DNA of 30,135 nt from a virus: positions 1-30,135 of the IMG/VR virus record IMGVR_UViG_3300033571_003447, one strand, 5' to 3'. A program made the translations under genes and the position numbers. A model generated the notes under the pieces. That model made no database searches. It saw nothing but the letters and a program-made list of their open reading frames with translations, and was not told where the DNA came from. Positions within the stretch are counted from its first letter, which is position 1. Each line of letters begins with the position of its first letter. Of this stretch, positions 28,782-30,135 are shown one piece after another.

Positions 28782-28951
28782 AGAAACCCACACGAGGCGA
28801 ACGTACTGCCAAGAACAAGATCACTAAAGTCATGCGTGAGTACAAAGAAGGTACTCTGCATAGCGGCAAGGGTGGCCCTGTTGTAAAGAATCGTAAACAA
28901 GCAGTAGCTATCGCTTTGAGCGAAGCCAACAAAGCTAAAAAGAAGAAATAA
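28778..28951 (+). CDS. DUF6496 family small basic protein
   Basis: A 57-residue protein: MKKPTRGERTAKNKITKVMR, EYKEGTLHSGKGGPVVKNRK, then QAVAIALSEANKAKKKK. The order KVMxEYKxGxLxSGxGxxVxxxKQAxAIALSEA is the DUF6496 signature, a short lysine-rich family of phages and bacteria with no settled function. High charge suggests nucleic-acid contact. The stop is followed immediately by the next gene's ATG. Confidence 0.82.
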   Translation: MKKPTRGERTAKNKITKVMREYKEGTLHSGKGGPVVKNRKQAVAIALSEANKAKKKK

Positions 28952-29287
28952 ATGCGTGAAGTAAGCGTAGGCTTAAACCTTACTGCTGGCGTAGAGACTA
29001 CTATCTACACGGTTCCTGTTGGCTATTATGCCAAATGGACTTTGACGCATATTACTAACGGTTCTGCCTCTTCTAAGCATATTTCAGTTGTTTGGCGTGA
29101 TTCAAGTGCCAGTGCTAATATTTATCTTCTTGATACATACACAATCAGCACTAAGGATTTTAAACAGATCGACGGCACTGCTTATTTTGTATTAGAAGAA
29201 GGCGACACTGTTAAAGCCACCAGTGAATCAGGAAGCACTTTTAGTATTGTCTGCACTTTTGAAGTGATTAAGAAACAAGGAATTTAA
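28952..29287 (+). CDS. Small beta-rich virion protein
   Basis: A 111-residue protein made of regular strands (VSVGLNLTAGVETTIYTVPV, YYAKWTLTHITNGS, HISVVWRDS, YFVLEEGDTVKATSES, FSIVCTFEVI). This looks like a jelly-roll or immunoglobulin-like sandwich. I recall similar proteins next to tail tubular protein A in podoviruses, where they may decorate the head or tail. The start abuts the DUF6496 stop and the stop is one base before the next ATG. Confidence 0.68.
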   Translation: MREVSVGLNLTAGVETTIYTVPVGYYAKWTLTHITNGSASSKHISVVWRDSSASANIYLLDTYTISTKDFKQIDGTAYFVLEEGDTVKATSESGSTFSIVCTFEVIKKQGI

Positions 29288-29288
29288 G

Positions 29289-29942
29289 ATGAGTACGACA
29301 TACCTTCAGATGGTCAACAATGTCTTGATTCGTCTACGAGAGAGCGAAGTTACCTCTGTTGGGGATACTCCTTATTCATCCTTGATTGGGGTATTTGTTA
29401 ACGATGCCAAGCGTGAGGTAGAAGACGCCTATAATTGGAACGCACTGGAGTCTGAATACGTCTTCAATACTGTTGCTGGACAACGTTCATACACCATTAC
29501 AGGCTCTGGTCAACGCTTCCGTGTCGAACAGATTATGAATGATACCGAAGACGTTACCATGCGTCAAGCCCCCGGTGATTGGATTTCCAGACAATATACA
29601 CTGGCGACTGTTCAGAGTGCTGCTCCGATTTATTACAACTTCCGTGGTGTAGACTCTAATGGAGACACAAAGATGGAGGTTTGGCCTCGTCCTGACACGG
29701 TGTATTCAATCAAAGCTGAGTTGTTTATTCCTCAAGAGGATTTAACGGCTAACGGCGATATTGTCAAGGTTCCTGCCAATGTAGTTCAGCTTCTGGCTTA
29801 CTCCAAAGCCATCGCAGAGCGTGGTGAGGATGGGGGTGTCCAAGCCTCTGAAGCTTACCTGATGTATCGTCTTGCTTTGGCTGATGCAATTGCCATTGAG
29901 AAGAATCGTTACGAGGAATCTACCGTTTGGGTTGATGTGTAA
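29289..29942 (+). CDS. Tail tubular protein A (T7 gp11 / adaptor type)
   Basis: A 217-residue protein beginning STTYLQMVNNVLIRLRESEV, then LIGVFVNDAKREVEDAYNWN, a helical bundle start typical of T7 gp11 and P22 gp4 adaptors. A beta part follows (YTITGSGQRFRVEQIMND, YNFRGVDSNGDTKMEVWPRP) and a C-terminal helical end (VVQLLAYSKAIAERGEDGG, YLMYRLALADAIAIEKNRY). The adaptor ring joins the portal to the nozzle. The stop TAA overlaps the next ATG by one base. Confidence 0.85.
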   Translation: MSTTYLQMVNNVLIRLRESEVTSVGDTPYSSLIGVFVNDAKREVEDAYNWNALESEYVFNTVAGQRSYTITGSGQRFRVEQIMNDTEDVTMRQAPGDWISRQYTLATVQSAAPIYYNFRGVDSNGDTKMEVWPRPDTVYSIKAELFIPQEDLTANGDIVKVPANVVQLLAYSKAIAERGEDGGVQASEAYLMYRLALADAIAIEKNRYEESTVWVDV

Positions 29943-30135
29943 TGGCTGAGAAGATCCTAACAACCTCAATTTCTGCTCCGGGCTTTCTGGGTTTAAATAC
30001 TCAGGATAGCTCGATCTCGCTTGAAAGCGGGTTTGCTACAGTGGCTAATAACTGCGTGATTGACAAGTTTGGACGTATTGGTGCTCGTAAGGGCTGGGAG
30101 CCGATGCACGTGTCTAACGCTGATCTGGGTGAGAA
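29942..30135 (+). CDS. Tail tubular protein B (T7 gp12-like), N-terminal fragment; runs off the right edge
   Basis: The first 64 residues are visible: MAEKILTTSISAPGFLGLNT, then QDSSISLESGFATVANNCVI, DKFGRIGARKGWEP. The GFLGLNTQDSxxxL and ATxAxNCVIDKFGRIGARKGW pattern is typical of podovirus nozzle proteins, which cap the tail tube. Its place directly after tail tubular protein A matches T7-like gene order. The rest of the gene lies outside the window. Confidence 0.8.
   Translation, partial: MAEKILTTSISAPGFLGLNTQDSSISLESGFATVANNCVIDKFGRIGARKGWEPMHVSNADLGE

Noticed and set aside
30101-30116. CACGTG core near the right edge as a third parS
   Set aside because: Only the central six bases match; the flanks (GATG and TCTA) do not fit the consensus.

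Overview
The window is a piece of a tailed-phage (Caudoviricetes) genome with podovirus-type architecture. It has a T7-like replication set (primase-helicase with a zinc finger, family A DNA polymerase, 5'-3' exonuclease, likely SSB), a headful-type terminase, a portal of the P22/T7 general kind, and tail tubular proteins A and B. No integrase, repressor, phage RNA polymerase or tRNA gene is visible. Sigma70-like promoters (TTGACA with a 17-bp spacer) suggest host RNA polymerase is used for at least part of transcription. The host is a bacterium, because the intergenic region carries bacterial DnaA boxes and bacterial-type parS sites. A freshwater proteobacterial host is my guess from the look of the small accessory proteins and is not demonstrated.

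Layout. Positions 1-13482 are one long leftward block of more than 30 tightly packed genes, many joined by ATGA stop/start overlaps. Reading in the direction of transcription it starts with small early-type proteins (cysteine-protease-like protein, GP88 family, membrane peptides, unknowns; 13482-9772). It continues with the primase-helicase (9794-8193), a pair of related small proteins (7827-7244) and DNA polymerase (7129-5417). Then come SSB, exonuclease, an HExxH metallopeptidase and a PDDEXK-like nuclease (5217-3539). It ends with a nucleotide module: flavin-dependent thymidylate synthase ThyX, a MazG-like pyrophosphohydrolase, a metallophosphoesterase, a DUF3310 protein and the N-terminal 376 residues of a class II (B12-dependent) ribonucleotide reductase that runs off the left edge. 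Together these make and polish dNTPs and replicate the DNA.

Positions 13483-14615 hold no convincing gene. The stretch contains four exact TTATCCACA DnaA boxes plus one near match, 18-bp imperfect repeats, a perfect 26-bp direct repeat, an AT-rich stretch and rightward promoters, so it is a probable replication origin and divergent control region. Just to its left lie a perfect 16-bp universal parS sequence (13026-13041) and a 15/16 match (13420-13435), although no ParA or ParB gene is present. This parS/DnaA-box combination is the most unusual thing in the window: it looks like a phage borrowing the host's origin and centromere machinery.

Positions 14616-30135 are a rightward morphogenesis block: small and large terminase, portal (with an apparently fused small N-terminal protein), scaffold, major capsid protein followed by a strong terminator, a large Ala/Gly-rich virion protein, and a tail fibre with (V/L)TGN repeats. 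After these come an HNH homing-type endonuclease, a second fibre-like protein with repeated DUF7483-like units, a tail fibre assembly protein, two small membrane proteins (possible lysis genes), a DUF6496 protein, tail tubular protein A and the start of tail tubular protein B.
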